Shown in pieces: positions 9,367 to 18,309 of a stretch of DNA of 51,837 bases. The stretch covers positions 1-51,837 of the forward strand of contig QIKV01000138.1 of assembly GCA_003233115.1 (NCBI GenBank), read 5' to 3'. How positions within the stretch are numbered: the stretch's first letter is position 1; each line of letters starts with the position of its first letter. The position numbers and the translations under genes were made by a program. This DNA comes from Oceanospirillales bacterium (GTDB lineage: Bacteria > Pseudomonadota > Gammaproteobacteria > Xanthomonadales > SZUA-36). The notes beneath the pieces were generated by a model, which worked only from the letters and a program-made list of their open reading frames with translations, was not told the origin of the DNA and did not search any database.

Positions 9367-12300
9367 TCATGCCCCCATATCCCTGCTCAGCCCTGTGCAC
9401 GACGCGCCAGCGCGCCCTCTACCAATGAATACACAGCGGGTACAACCACCAGCGTCAGTAGCGTTGAGCTGAGCATACCGCCGATCACAGCCAGAGCTGA
9501 GCATACCGCCGATCACAGCCACCGCCATCGGGGCGTTATTGCCGGCGCCGGCGCCGATGCCGAAGGCGGCCGGCAGCATCGCCAGGATAATGGTCAGTGA
9601 GGTCATCAGGATGGGGCGCAGGCGGATCGGGCAGGCTTCCCGCAGGGATTGCTCAATGCTCTTGCCATCCGCCCGGCGCTGGTTGGTCAGGTCCACCAGC
9701 AGGATGGAGTTTTTGGCCACCAGGCCCATTAACAGGACCAGCCCGATCATGGAAAATATATTCAGCGTATTGCCGGTGGCCCACAGCGCAACCACGCCGC
9801 CAATGATGGCCAGTGGTTGCGCCACCATGATGATGAAGGGCTGAATAAACGAATTGAACTGGCTGGCCAGCACCATGTAAACCAGGACGATGGCGACGGC
9901 GAAGGCGAACAGCATATAGAAAGCGGTTTTACCAAATTCCTCGGCCCGGCCCGACATGCTGATTTGATAACCCAGTGGCAGCAAGTCCGCAGTCGCGCTA
10001 TAAACCTGCTTAACCGCTTCTCCCAGTGAAATGGTCGGTGTACTGTAGAAATTGGCAGCATATTGAAGGTCGTAGCGGGAAACAACTGCGGCACCGAGCT
10101 GCGGCGTCAAAGTCACCAGGTTGGCCAGGCTGACCATCTGCCCGTCTGCTGAGCGCAAATAAATTTTGGAGATATCATCGCTGGTCTGTAACTGCCCCTG
10201 CTCCGCCTTCAGGCGTATGTCATAGCGCTCACCATCTCCGGGTTTGTCGTTAAAGCGGGCGATATCCAGGCCGCCGGCCAGCACATTAATGGCCAGCGCA
10301 ACATCCCCGGAAGAGATTCCCAGGCTGCGCACCAGTGAGCGCCGCAGTTTTGTCTCCAGTTGTGGCAGGTCGAGCTGAAGTTCCATGTCAAGCGTGCCCA
10401 TGCCGGGTAATCCGGCCAGCCGTTGCTGGACAATCTCTGCCAGGCGGGCGACCTCTTTGAGGTCCGGTCCACTGAGAATAAAATGCAGGGGTTCGCCACG
10501 CTGTCCACCCAGCATCGGCATGGGAGACGGAAAAGCCTCTACGCCGGCGATGCCGGCCAACTCCTGGCGCAATTGCTGAATGACATCCACCTGGGCAATG
10601 TCACGTTTTTCCCACGGCACCAACCGGACAAGGAAACTGCCCTTGCTGACCTGCCGGGACTGGTCAGCGCCGATGGTTACGAAATAGCTCGCGATCTCTT
10701 TATGCTGGTTCAGAATGGCTTCAATTTCCTTGAGCTTGCCTTCCGTGTACTCGATAGATGAGCCCAGCGGTGCCTTGACGCTGATGACGAAGCGTCCTTC
10801 ATCCTGCACCGGCATGAATCCTGAACCGGTGTGCGTAAAGAAGTAACCACTCGATACGATGGTAATAAACGTCAGTAAAATGACGGTCCAGCGATGCTTC
10901 AGGGATGCGTTCAACAAGCCTGCATAAGCTGCGTCCAGCGCGCGGAAGCCACGGTCGATAAAGTAATACAGGTGGCCGTGTTTTTTGGTGACTTTGAGGA
11001 AGCGGGAACACAACATCGGTGTCAGCGTCAGCGAAACAAACAGCGAGGCCAGTACACCAAAGGTCACCACCACGGCAAAGGCTTCAAAAAACCGCCCGAT
11101 GATGCCCTGCATGAATATGACCGGTGCAAAAATTGCTACCAGCGTCAGGGTTGCCGCCAGCACAGCAAACATCACCTGACGGGTGCCGTGAACAGCGGCA
11201 TCCACCGGGCTGGAACCGTGTTCCTCCGCATGCCGGTAAATATTTTCCAGCACGACAATGGAATCATCCACCACCACACCGATCAGCAGCAACAGGCCCA
11301 GCAGTGTCATCGTGTTGAAGGTATAGCCAAGAAAATAAATGATCGCAATGGCGCCCAGCAGAGAGACCGGAATAGCCACCGCAATGATGATGGTGGAGCG
11401 GATATTTTTCAGGAACAGAAGTACCACCAGGGCCGTCAGCAGTGTTCCGGAAAGCAGATGCTCTTGCAGTGAACTAACAATTCCCTTGATAAGGTCACCA
11501 TCGTTGTGGGCGATCCGCAGATTAATGCCGGGTGGCAGACGGGGTATGATCTCTTTGTTCATACGCCGGATGACTTCATCTACCATTGCCACTGTATTGG
11601 CGTTTTGCACTTTGACAATACCAATGCCAACCGCAGGCTGCCCATTGAACCGGGCCAACTGGCGAAAATCGGTCAGGCCATCTTCAATTTTTGCAAAGTC
11701 GCGTAACCGTTGGGGCGCGCCACCTTTATAACTGATGATCATTGCACCCAGCGCTTCCGGGCTGTGGTACTCAAGATCAAGCTCGAGCAATTCCTCTTTA
11801 CCTTCGGTGGTGAAAAAACCGCCGGGCAAGCGCAAATGCTCATGCTTGAATACCCGCACCACATCAGGGACGGTGATACCTAATTGTGCCATCCGCTCAG
11901 AGTCCAGGTTTACCCGGATGGTCCGCTTCTGCTCACCTCCAAGGCTGATTTCACCCACACCGTCAATGGTCTCGAGTCGTTTCTTGATGACATTGCGTGC
12001 GTATTGGTTTAACTGTTGTAAAGTGCGGTCGCCGGTCAGTACCAGCCACATGACCGGCAAAGCGCCAAACTCAACCTTGGCGACAATCGGTGGCTTTGCC
12101 TCATTCGGCAGGTCTCTTAGCACCCGGTTGACCCGCGACTGGACTTCGTTGAAAGCGACGTTGACGTCTTTATCCATATTGAAGCGAATATTTATTGCCG
12201 ATATCCCGGGCGACGAACTCGATTCGATATGGTCGATACCGGGCGTGCTGTTGACTGAGGACTCAATCGGGTTGGTAATGCTGGAGTCGATGATTTCCGG

Positions 12301-12465
12301 TGTTGCGCCCGGCAATACCGTGGTCACTGAAATCATCGGAAAATCGACCGTCGGATAACGGTCCACGCCAATGTCCTTGTAGCTGATGACGCCGAACAGC
12401 ACCAGCACGGCTGACAGCATGTAGGCAAAGACATGCCGCTTGATTGAAAGCTCAGGCAGATTCAT
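9367..12465 (-). CDS. RND efflux permease (HAE1/AcrB type), C-terminus frameshifted
   Basis: Inner-membrane proton-driven multidrug or solvent exporter, trimeric in known relatives. N-terminal helix, porter domain with YPTVDFPMISV, and the helix-4 proton-relay motif GVVVDDSIVVLENIYRH near residue 400 are present, as is the repeated second half. Length is about 1,030 residues, normal for the family. An exact 28-bp tandem duplication at 9466-9521 changes the frame after ...GGMLSS, giving a non-family tail that stops at 9367. Removing one copy restores STLLTLVVVPAVYSLVEG and a stop at 9387. Transmembrane helix 12 is therefore replaced in the sequence as given. The gene overlaps the adaptor gene by 14 bp and forms a TetR-adaptor-pump operon. 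Confidence 0.9.
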   Translation of the reverse strand: MNLPELSIKRHVFAYMLSAVLVLFGVISYKDIGVDRYPTVDFPMISVTTVLPGATPEIIDSSITNPIESSVNSTPGIDHIESSSSPGISAINIRFNMDKDVNVAFNEVQSRVNRVLRDLPNEAKPPIVAKVEFGALPVMWLVLTGDRTLQQLNQYARNVIKKRLETIDGVGEISLGGEQKRTIRVNLDSERMAQLGITVPDVVRVFKHEHLRLPGGFFTTEGKEELLELDLEYHSPEALGAMIISYKGGAPQRLRDFAKIEDGLTDFRQLARFNGQPAVGIGIVKVQNANTVAMVDEVIRRMNKEIIPRLPPGINLRIAHNDGDLIKGIVSSLQEHLLSGTLLTALVVLLFLKNIRSTIIIAVAIPVSLLGAIAIIYFLGYTFNTMTLLGLLLLIGVVVDDSIVVLENIYRHAEEHGSSPVDAAVHGTRQVMFAVLAATLTLVAIFAPVIFMQGIIGRFFEAFAVVVTFGVLASLFVSLTLTPMLCSRFLKVTKKHGHLYYFIDRGFRALDAAYAGLLNASLKHRWTVILLTFITIVSSGYFFTHTGSGFMPVQDEGRFVISVKAPLGSSIEYTEGKLKEIEAILNQHKEIASYFVTIGADQSRQVSKGSFLVRLVPWEKRDIAQVDVIQQLRQELAGIAGVEAFPSPMPMLGGQRGEPLHFILSGPDLKEVARLAEIVQQRLAGLPGMGTLDMELQLDLPQLETKLRRSLVRSLGISSGDVALAINVLAGGLDIARFNDKPGDGERYDIRLKAEQGQLQTSDDISKIYLRSADGQMVSLANLVTLTPQLGAAVVSRYDLQYAANFYSTPTISLGEAVKQVYSATADLLPLGYQISMSGRAEEFGKTAFYMLFAFAVAIVLVYMVLASQFNSFIQPFIIMVAQPLAIIGGVVALWATGNTLNIFSMIGLVLLMGLVAKNSILLVDLTNQRRADGKSIEQSLREACPIRLRPILMTSLTIILAMLPAAFGIGAGAGNNAPMAVAVIGGMLSSGCDRRYAQLNATDAGGCTRCVFIGRGRAGASCTGLSRDMGA
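9466..9521. repeat. Exact 28-bp tandem duplication inside the RND gene
   Basis: Positions 9466-9493 and 9494-9521 are identical. The unit begins GAGCTGAGCATACC on the plus strand. Because 28 is not a multiple of three, the duplication shifts the reading frame of the minus-strand RND gene. The downstream sequence still encodes a normal RND C-terminus in the other frame, so the event is recent or is an assembly or sequencing artefact. Confidence 0.95.
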
Positions 12466-13552
12466 TGCTGCGTTCTGAAATCTTTACCAGCGCGCCACCG
12501 GTCAGAAAAGCCGCACCATCGGTGGCGATGGTGGCACCGCTGCGCACGCCTGAAATAATCTCAACCTGGCCGTTTTCCCGCTGGCCGGTTGTGACCGGCC
12601 GGGCTTCGGCCTTGTTGCCATTGATCACATAGACGACGGGGCCAGCCGGACGCCTGACCACGCTGATTTCGGGTACTACTACAGCCTGTAGCCGTGTTTC
12701 TACCAGCACTTTTCCACCGATGGTTGCCTGTGGCCACAAATTACCCGGGTTTTTAATGTCGACAATGACAGTCAGCGCGCGGCTGCCGGGACCGATGGCC
12801 GGTTGAATATCTGACACGGTTCCGGTGAAAACTTCCCCGCTGGCGACCGGGCTTCGCACCTCTACTATCTGGCCTTTATGGATCCGGTTGGCAGCAGTTT
12901 CCGGGTATGCCAGCCATGCTTGCAGCAACTCCGGCCGGGTGATTTCGAACAGCGCCTGGCCGCGCTTTACAAAATCACCTTCCGAGATCAGGCGGCGCTG
13001 CAATATGCCGGAAACCGGTGCGGTAACCCGGGATTTGGCCAGCAAGTCATCTACGATGGCAAGCTGGACCTGTGCCGCCCTATACTCTGCGCGGAATGAT
13101 TCCAGTTGTTCGCGCGCATCGTCCAGTTGCGTTTGCGAGCCGAGTTCACGCGAAGATAATGATACATATCGCTTGACCCTGATTTCACCGTTTTTAACGT
13201 GTACCTGCAGGCGTTCCAGCCCGGCCTGGGCGGCCTGTCGCTGCAACACTAGTGCCGAGGTGTCAATGGCAGCCAGCAATTGCCCTGCAGCAACCGTGTC
13301 GCCTGTATCTGCCGAAACCATGGTGATCCGCCCAGCAACTTCCGCCGCCAGCGTGGGTGCTGACAGACTGTGGATCTGCCCTACCGATCCAAGCCATATT
13401 TCCAGGTTGGCCGTTCTGGCCGTAGTGGTAGATATGAGGACCGCCTTTTGCGCCGCTCCTTTTTTTGCGCCGCCTGACTCTTCCTTGCTGCAAGCGGTGA
13501 GCAACAGGGCAAGCAGCAGCGCAATCGGGATGCTAAGAAATGTTTTTCTCAT
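12452..13552 (-). CDS. RND efflux periplasmic adaptor (membrane fusion) lipoprotein
   Basis: Bridges the RND pump to an outer-membrane channel. The 366-residue protein begins with a lipoprotein signal (LLALLLTACSKEES, lipobox LTAC), giving a lipid-anchored periplasmic protein. A biotinyl-lipoyl-like half (AGRITMVSADTGDTVAAGQ near residues 70-90) is followed by a coiled-coil hairpin (~95-155). The second lipoyl half (TAPVSGILQRRLISEGDFV) and the beta-barrel and membrane-proximal domains come next. Its stop overlaps the RND start by 14 bp and its start overlaps the TetR gene end by 4 bp, so the three genes are almost certainly one transcript. No outer-membrane factor gene is next to it; the pump may use a channel encoded elsewhere. 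Confidence 0.93.
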   Translation of the reverse strand: MRKTFLSIPIALLLALLLTACSKEESGGAKKGAAQKAVLISTTTARTANLEIWLGSVGQIHSLSAPTLAAEVAGRITMVSADTGDTVAAGQLLAAIDTSALVLQRQAAQAGLERLQVHVKNGEIRVKRYVSLSSRELGSQTQLDDAREQLESFRAEYRAAQVQLAIVDDLLAKSRVTAPVSGILQRRLISEGDFVKRGQALFEITRPELLQAWLAYPETAANRIHKGQIVEVRSPVASGEVFTGTVSDIQPAIGPGSRALTVIVDIKNPGNLWPQATIGGKVLVETRLQAVVVPEISVVRRPAGPVVYVINGNKAEARPVTTGQRENGQVEIISGVRSGATIATDGAAFLTGGALVKISERSNESA

Positions 13553-14190
13553 GATCTTTGCTCCTCTTGCCGGAGTACGCCGTTGAATAAAATGTCCATG
13601 ACACCCTTGCTGAATGTATCGGCATCATCAGTAAAACCGGCCTCTGGAAGGTGTTGCATGATCGTGGCGGCCTGGAAGAAAAACATGTTTGAGGCCACGA
13701 TCATAAAAGCAGCCAGCGCAGGGTCAATGTTATCCCTGAACTCACCTTTTTGCTGGCCCGTTTTGACCATGGCCACCAACCGTGTAGAGATTTCACCGAC
13801 AACGTGCTTGGCAATCTCCCGCCCGCGCTGGGAATTCCCGGATAAGGCCTCGCGCAGGATCAACTGGGTGCTGCGTTTGTGGGTCAGGATATTTTCGAGT
13901 TGGCCGGTGGAAAAACCAGCCAGGCGTTGTCTGAAGGTACCCGGTGCAACCTCCAGCGCATCAAGCAAAATCAGGGAACGCTTAACCGCGGCCTTCATGA
14001 CCGCCAGGTAAAGTTCGTCTTTGGACTGGAAGTGGTGGTAGATATTGGGTTTGCTGGTATTGGCAAGCCTGGAGATTGCGCTCATTGAAACGGCATCAAA
14101 GCCCTTCTCTGCAAACAGGATTCCGGCAGCGTCGAGGATGGCCTGTTCGCCGCTTGAAAAGTTTTTTGCATGGGTTTGGGTGCTGTGCAT
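13549..14190 (-). CDS. TetR/AcrR-type repressor of the RND operon
   Basis: DNA-binding regulator of 213 residues. The N-terminal helix-turn-helix is clear: ILDAAGILFAEKGFDAVSM followed by ISRLANTSKPNIYHHF. The C-terminal ligand-binding half is divergent, as is usual for the family. The ATG at 14190 was chosen because a longer frame starting at 14280 would run through a strong promoter and a palindromic operator (14219-14265). The gene is first in the operon with adaptor and pump, so it very probably represses its own operon. Inducer unknown. Confidence 0.9.
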   Translation of the reverse strand: MHSTQTHAKNFSSGEQAILDAAGILFAEKGFDAVSMSAISRLANTSKPNIYHHFQSKDELYLAVMKAAVKRSLILLDALEVAPGTFRQRLAGFSTGQLENILTHKRSTQLILREALSGNSQRGREIAKHVVGEISTRLVAMVKTGQQKGEFRDNIDPALAAFMIVASNMFFFQAATIMQHLPEAGFTDDADTFSKGVMDILFNGVLRQEEQRS

Positions 14191-14218
14191 GGTGTTAACT
14201 CTGTCTGTGCTCAAGAAA

Positions 14219-14265
14219 CTGACCGAACGGTCGGTTAGTATAGGCCCTTGACCGGTAGCGGACAA
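14219..14265 (-). promoter_or_regulatory. Promoter and TetR-type operator of the RND operon
   Basis: On the minus strand, -35 TTGTCC (14265-14260) and -10 TATACT (14242-14237) are separated by exactly 17 bp. Overlapping the -10 edge is a 20-bp imperfect palindrome, CTGACCGAACGGTCGGTTAG (plus strand 14219-14238), with a core ACCGA-ACGG-TCGGT and 8 of 10 positions symmetric. This GACCGNNCGGTC-like pattern is typical of TetR-family operators. The placement would block RNA polymerase directly. The divergent dsbD gene starts 128 bp further on. Confidence 0.75.
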
Positions 14266-14392
14266 GAAAATTTCATTCACGCTGTCCGGTTCAGGTAAAA
14301 TGCGCGGCCTGTGTGATGCGCAACGCTACACCAGCGATATCTATTACGCGGGGAATGAACGAAAACCTGATATATCACGGTCATCTACGATT

Positions 14393-16696
14393 ATGAAAAA
14401 TTGGAAAATCAGATGGTTGACCAGCTTGCTGCTGGTGCTGCCCGTGCTGGCGACAGCGTTGGTATTCGATCAGATCAAGGAATTCGGAGAAGTATTCACA
14501 ATATCGGCTCAGGCCGTCAGCCGTGAACGCATAGAAGTTAGCTGGGATATTGCAGATGACTATTATCTGTATAACAACAAGTTCCTTGCTTTTGCTACCG
14601 ACACACCGGGCGTGGTGCTCGGCCAGCCAGAAATCCCTGAGGGTGAGCGCAAGTTTGATGAACTGCTGGGCGAGGAAGTCGTTAAATACCATGGCCGTTT
14701 AACGGTCGGTTTGCCACTGGAGGCCGTTCCAGCCGGCGTTGACCTGGTCAGTCTGCGTGTGCGTTCCCAGGGTTGCCAGGAGAATGTGCTGTGCTATCCG
14801 CCGACGGAACAATTGCTGGCAGTTACTTTACCCCCATTGTCCCCGGCAACGGCCCCTCTGCAGGGAACGTCCATAGCAGAGGTTTTTAATCAGCCTGCCA
14901 CCAGCAGCGGCCAGAATCCGGCCAATGGAGTGCCGGCGTTGCCGCCGGATAAAGCATTTGTATATGAGGCCATCGGGCTTACTTCCGACACCATTCTTGC
15001 GCGCTTTACGCTGCAGCCCGGCTACTACCTTTATCGCGATAAATTTGCTTTCAGGGTAGTGGATGATAGTGGTTTTGAGGTGCGCGAGGCGAATATGCCT
15101 CAGGGTACCATCAAGGATGACCCCGAATTCGGCCCGGTTGAAGTTTATTACGACCAAATCGAAGTGCCGGTGCGGGTAAACCGGCCGGCAGGCCAGGAAC
15201 GGACTATCACGCTCGAGGCAGACTACCAGGGCTGCCGTGATGGTGATATCTGTTATCCACCGCAAACTTCACGGGTCGATGTGGTCATGCCGGCAGCCGC
15301 CCAGGCCACCCGGCAGCCACTATCGTCAAATAGCCAGGCGCAAGCCGGGCCTGTAGCCGCTGCACAGCCCCCGATGGTCAGCCTGCTGGCGTCGGAGCAG
15401 GACAAACTGGCGCAGATGTTGCTGAATAACCCGCAATGGGCGCTGTTCGCGTTTTTCATCGCTGGCATTTTGCTGGCTTTTACACCCTGCGTGTTCCCGA
15501 TGGTGCCGATATTGTCGAGTATAATCGCGGGCCAGGCAGAGCGCATGACCACGGCCAGGGCGTTCTGGCTGTCCCTGGTTTATGTACTGGCCATGGCGGT
15601 CACCTACACGGTTGCCGGCGTGCTCGCCGGGCTATTTGGGCAGAACCTGCAGGCGCTGTTCCAGAACCCGTGGATACTCGGTTTCTTTATCGCCATCTTT
15701 ATCGCCCTGGCGTTGTCGATGTTCGGTTTTTTTGAACTGCAGTTACCCGGTCGTCTGCAGACCCGCTTCACACGGGCCAGCAACCAGCAAAAAGGCGGCA
15801 GCCTGATCGGCGTTGCCGTGATGGGTTTCCTGTCCGCATTGATCGTGGGACCGTGCGTTGCACCGCCACTGGCGGCGGCCCTGATTGTCATCGGTGCTTC
15901 CGGTAGCGCCGTGCTGGGGGGGTCCGCCCTGTTTGCCATGTCGATGGGCATGGGAGTGCCCTTGATTCTGTTTGGTATGTCAGCCGGCAAATTGGTACCA
16001 AAAGCAGGCGCCTGGATGGATGCGATCAAGGCGGGATTTGGCATCGGTTTGTTGGCGTTGGCAATCTGGATGCTGGAGCGGTTGGTGCAGGGTCCCGTGA
16101 TATTGCTGCTTTGGGGCATGCTGGCCATCGCCAGCGGGGTCTACCTTGGCGCCCTGGAGCGCATTCCGGACGGTGCTTCCGGTTGGCGCCGGTTATGGAA
16201 ATCATTGGGCCTGGTATTGCTCCTGCTCGGCAGCCTGGAAATTATTGGTGCGGCAACCGGCGGCGAAAACTGGATGAAGCCGCTCAAGGGCGTGTCAGCA
16301 GGCGGTAAGGCGGCGACTGTCGAGCACGTTGCTTTCCAAAAAGTCAAATCCATCGCGGACCTGGATGCGGCGGTTGCGCAGGCTAACCAGGCCGGCAAGC
16401 CAGCGATGCTGGACTTCTATGCCGACTGGTGTGTCGAGTGCCTGCGCATGGAGCGCAATACATTTGCAGAGCCGCACGTACAGGCTTTATTCAACCAGGT
16501 CCAGCCCTTACAGGCCGATGTCACGGCAAATGACAGGGTGGATAAGGCGCTGATGAGCAAGTACGGAGTCATCGGCCCGCCTGCAATCCTGTTCTTTGAT
16601 CGCAATGGCAACGAACTCAAAAATTTACGGCTGGTCGGTTACTTTGAGCCGGAGAAATTTGCCGTGCACCTAACCAGGGTGCTGGAAGCCCGCTAA
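14393..16696 (+). CDS. dsbD: Thiol:disulfide interchange protein DsbD with duplicated N-terminal domain
   Basis: Carries electrons from cytoplasmic thioredoxin through the membrane to periplasmic disulfide reductases. The ATG at 14393 starts a normal signal peptide (MKNWKIRWLTSLLLVLPVLA). At 767 residues it is much longer than E. coli DsbD (565). The extra length is a second copy of the periplasmic alpha domain: copy 1 (~20-150) has QGCQENVLCYPP and copy 2 (~175-315) has QGCRDGDICYPP, each with the redox cysteine pair. The eight-helix domain has its two cysteines in TPCVFP (~365) and GPCVAP (~487). The C-terminal thioredoxin domain has WCVEC with Cys680 and Cys683. It overlaps the next thioredoxin gene by one base. 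Confidence 0.93.
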   Translation: MKNWKIRWLTSLLLVLPVLATALVFDQIKEFGEVFTISAQAVSRERIEVSWDIADDYYLYNNKFLAFATDTPGVVLGQPEIPEGERKFDELLGEEVVKYHGRLTVGLPLEAVPAGVDLVSLRVRSQGCQENVLCYPPTEQLLAVTLPPLSPATAPLQGTSIAEVFNQPATSSGQNPANGVPALPPDKAFVYEAIGLTSDTILARFTLQPGYYLYRDKFAFRVVDDSGFEVREANMPQGTIKDDPEFGPVEVYYDQIEVPVRVNRPAGQERTITLEADYQGCRDGDICYPPQTSRVDVVMPAAAQATRQPLSSNSQAQAGPVAAAQPPMVSLLASEQDKLAQMLLNNPQWALFAFFIAGILLAFTPCVFPMVPILSSIIAGQAERMTTARAFWLSLVYVLAMAVTYTVAGVLAGLFGQNLQALFQNPWILGFFIAIFIALALSMFGFFELQLPGRLQTRFTRASNQQKGGSLIGVAVMGFLSALIVGPCVAPPLAAALIVIGASGSAVLGGSALFAMSMGMGVPLILFGMSAGKLVPKAGAWMDAIKAGFGIGLLALAIWMLERLVQGPVILLLWGMLAIASGVYLGALERIPDGASGWRRLWKSLGLVLLLLGSLEIIGAATGGENWMKPLKGVSAGGKAATVEHVAFQKVKSIADLDAAVAQANQAGKPAMLDFYADWCVECLRMERNTFAEPHVQALFNQVQPLQADVTANDRVDKALMSKYGVIGPPAILFFDRNGNELKNLRLVGYFEPEKFAVHLTRVLEAR

Positions 16697-17235
16697 TGCG
16701 ACGGATTGTTATCGTGCTGGTGGCAGCAGCGGCCCTGATCGCAGGGTTGTACCTGTCAGTCAGCCTCAACAGGCCGCCACCTCCGCTTGTACGTCAGACA
16801 ACAAGCAGCGATCTGGTCGGCAGCTACCGCCCGGATTTTCGCCTTGGCAGTAGTACAGGCGCATTTGTCACACCAGCGGATTTTGCCGGCAAAACCATAC
16901 TGATCAACTTCTGGGCCACCTGGTGCGCACCCTGCCGGAGAGAAATGCCCATGTTGATGGAACTGCAGGCGGAATATGGGACTGCCGGCTTGCAGGTCAT
17001 CGGTATCGCACTGGATGATGTTCAGAGTGTGCGGGATTTTGCTGCACAGCTCGCTATCACTTACCCGATTCTCGTCGGTGCCACCGATGTGATGGAAACC
17101 AGCCTTGCTTACGGTAATGCGGCGGGTGTGCTGCCCTTTAGTGTGCTGGTAGACAAAGACGGAATCATCCGCTGGCAATATGCTGGTGAGATAAAACCGG
17201 AAGATTTAGTTCCCCGGCTAAAAGAACTCCTGTAG
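16696..17235 (+). CDS. TlpA/ResA-like membrane-anchored thioredoxin
   Basis: A 179-residue protein with an N-terminal membrane anchor or uncleaved signal (IVIVLVAAAALIAGLYLSVS) and a periplasmic thioredoxin fold. The active site FWATWCAPCRREMPM is at about residues 73-87. It probably reduces disulfides in the periplasm, for example in cytochrome c maturation or protein repair. The start codon overlaps the dsbD stop (TAATG), which indicates translational coupling, so DsbD is its likely electron donor (inference from context). CcmG/DsbE is the nearest alternative, but no other ccm gene is present here. Confidence 0.88.
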   Translation: MRRIVIVLVAAAALIAGLYLSVSLNRPPPPLVRQTTSSDLVGSYRPDFRLGSSTGAFVTPADFAGKTILINFWATWCAPCRREMPMLMELQAEYGTAGLQVIGIALDDVQSVRDFAAQLAITYPILVGATDVMETSLAYGNAAGVLPFSVLVDKDGIIRWQYAGEIKPEDLVPRLKELL

Positions 17236-17377
17236 GGGCAAAGTGAGAGAAGGTGCGGCCGGAAGCCCATAAGTGTTGCACCCTACTGCCGCTAACTCCT
17301 TCAATACGGCAGCGAACGGTAGACAACGGGTATCTTTTCCTGCAAACTTGGCGACCCTCGGTCAGGAATACCCTGCA

Positions 17378-17818
17378 ATGGTTGTCATCCGCGTCTTTAA
17401 CGGCCCCAATCTGAATCTACTGGGCCAGCGTGAACCCGCACAATACGGGCAGCGCAGCCTGCAGGCGATCATGCAGGAACTCGAGCAGTTCGCAGACAGT
17501 TGCGGCGTGGAACTGGATCACCTGCAGACCAATTCCGAGGGAGCATTGGTGGATGCCATTCAGCAGGCGGGTGAAGATGAGGTCGATTACATCATTATCA
17601 ACCCGGCGGGCTATACCCATACCAGCGTGGCCATTCGTGATGCCTTGCTGGCAGTGGAGATCCCGTTTGTGGAAGTCCACCTTTCTGCAGTGAGTGCGCG
17701 TGAACCCTTCCGGCAAATCACCTATTTTTCCGATATTGCAATCGGTGTGATCAGCGGGTTTCGTGGCGAGAGCTATTTATTGGCCCTGCAGGCCATATTG
17801 AACCGAATTGAACCCTGA
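17378..17818 (+). CDS. aroQ: Type II 3-dehydroquinate dehydratase
   Basis: Third step of the shikimate pathway: dehydrates 3-dehydroquinate. From the ATG at 17378 the protein is 146 residues, the normal family length; a longer frame from 17273 adds an unconserved leader. Conserved parts are [13 protein letters not shown] with the catalytic Tyr in [19 protein letters not shown], and the His and Arg residues of [14 protein letters not shown]. Two usually conserved positions differ: the family's HISNVHAREEFR has Asn and His where this protein has Ala and Ser. It lies 17 bp upstream of accB, an arrangement (aroQ-accB-accC) common in Gammaproteobacteria. Confidence 0.93.
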   Translation: MVVIRVFNGPNLNLLGQREPAQYGQRSLQAIMQELEQFADSCGVELDHLQTNSEGALVDAIQQAGEDEVDYIIINPAGYTHTSVAIRDALLAVEIPFVEVHLSAVSAREPFRQITYFSDIAIGVISGFRGESYLLALQAILNRIEP

Positions 17819-17835
17819 AGCGGGAGCGACAGCAC

Positions 17836-18291
17836 GTGGATATCCGAAAGATTAAGAAGCTCATTGAGCTGTTAGAAGAATCCGACCTGACAGAAATAGA
17901 AATCGTTGAAGGCGAAGAATCTGTGCACCTGATACGGGCAGGACAGCAGCCGGCCGCATCCGTACCGCTGATCGCGCAGCCGTTAGCTGCACCGCCTGCC
18001 GCTGTTGCACCGGTTGCACCGCCACCGGAAGAGGCTGCTGAAGACGAGTTGCCGGCTGGAGAGCTTGTGCTTGCTCCCATGGTGGGTACTTTCTACGGCG
18101 CCTCCAGTCCCGAGGCTGAGCCCTTCGTCAGCATGGGCCAGACCGTACACGTGGGCGATACACTGTGCATTATCGAAGCAATGAAAATGTTCAACCAGAT
18201 CGAAGCGGATGTCGCCGGCACCATCGTGGCCATACTGGCCGAAAACGGCCAGCCGGTTGAATATGACCAGCCACTGTTTGTTATTCGCTGA
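17836..18291 (+). CDS. accB: Biotin carboxyl carrier protein of acetyl-CoA carboxylase
   Basis: Carries the biotin that shuttles CO2 between AccC and the AccA/AccD carboxyltransferase in fatty-acid synthesis. The 151-residue protein starts with GTG at 17836 behind a GGGAG motif. The N-terminal helical region ([16 protein letters not shown]) is followed by an Ala/Pro-rich linker (~38-75). The biotinyl domain has the [11 protein letters not shown] motif with biotinylated Lys117. It is followed by accC after 18 bp, the usual two-gene operon. Confidence 0.97.
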   Translation: MDIRKIKKLIELLEESDLTEIEIVEGEESVHLIRAGQQPAASVPLIAQPLAAPPAAVAPVAPPPEEAAEDELPAGELVLAPMVGTFYGASSPEAEPFVSMGQTVHVGDTLCIIEAMKMFNQIEADVAGTIVAILAENGQPVEYDQPLFVIR

Positions 18292-18309
18292 GCCCGGATT
18301 GACTTCATA

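Noticed and set aside
10894-11472. Gln/His-rich frame antisense to the RND pump
   Set aside because: Composition is the complement of hydrophobic RND helices; no start signal.
12825-13586. Open frame of 253 codons antisense to the RND adaptor
   Set aside because: Ser/Arg/Cys-rich product with no pattern; the adaptor has a clear lipoprotein signal and domains.
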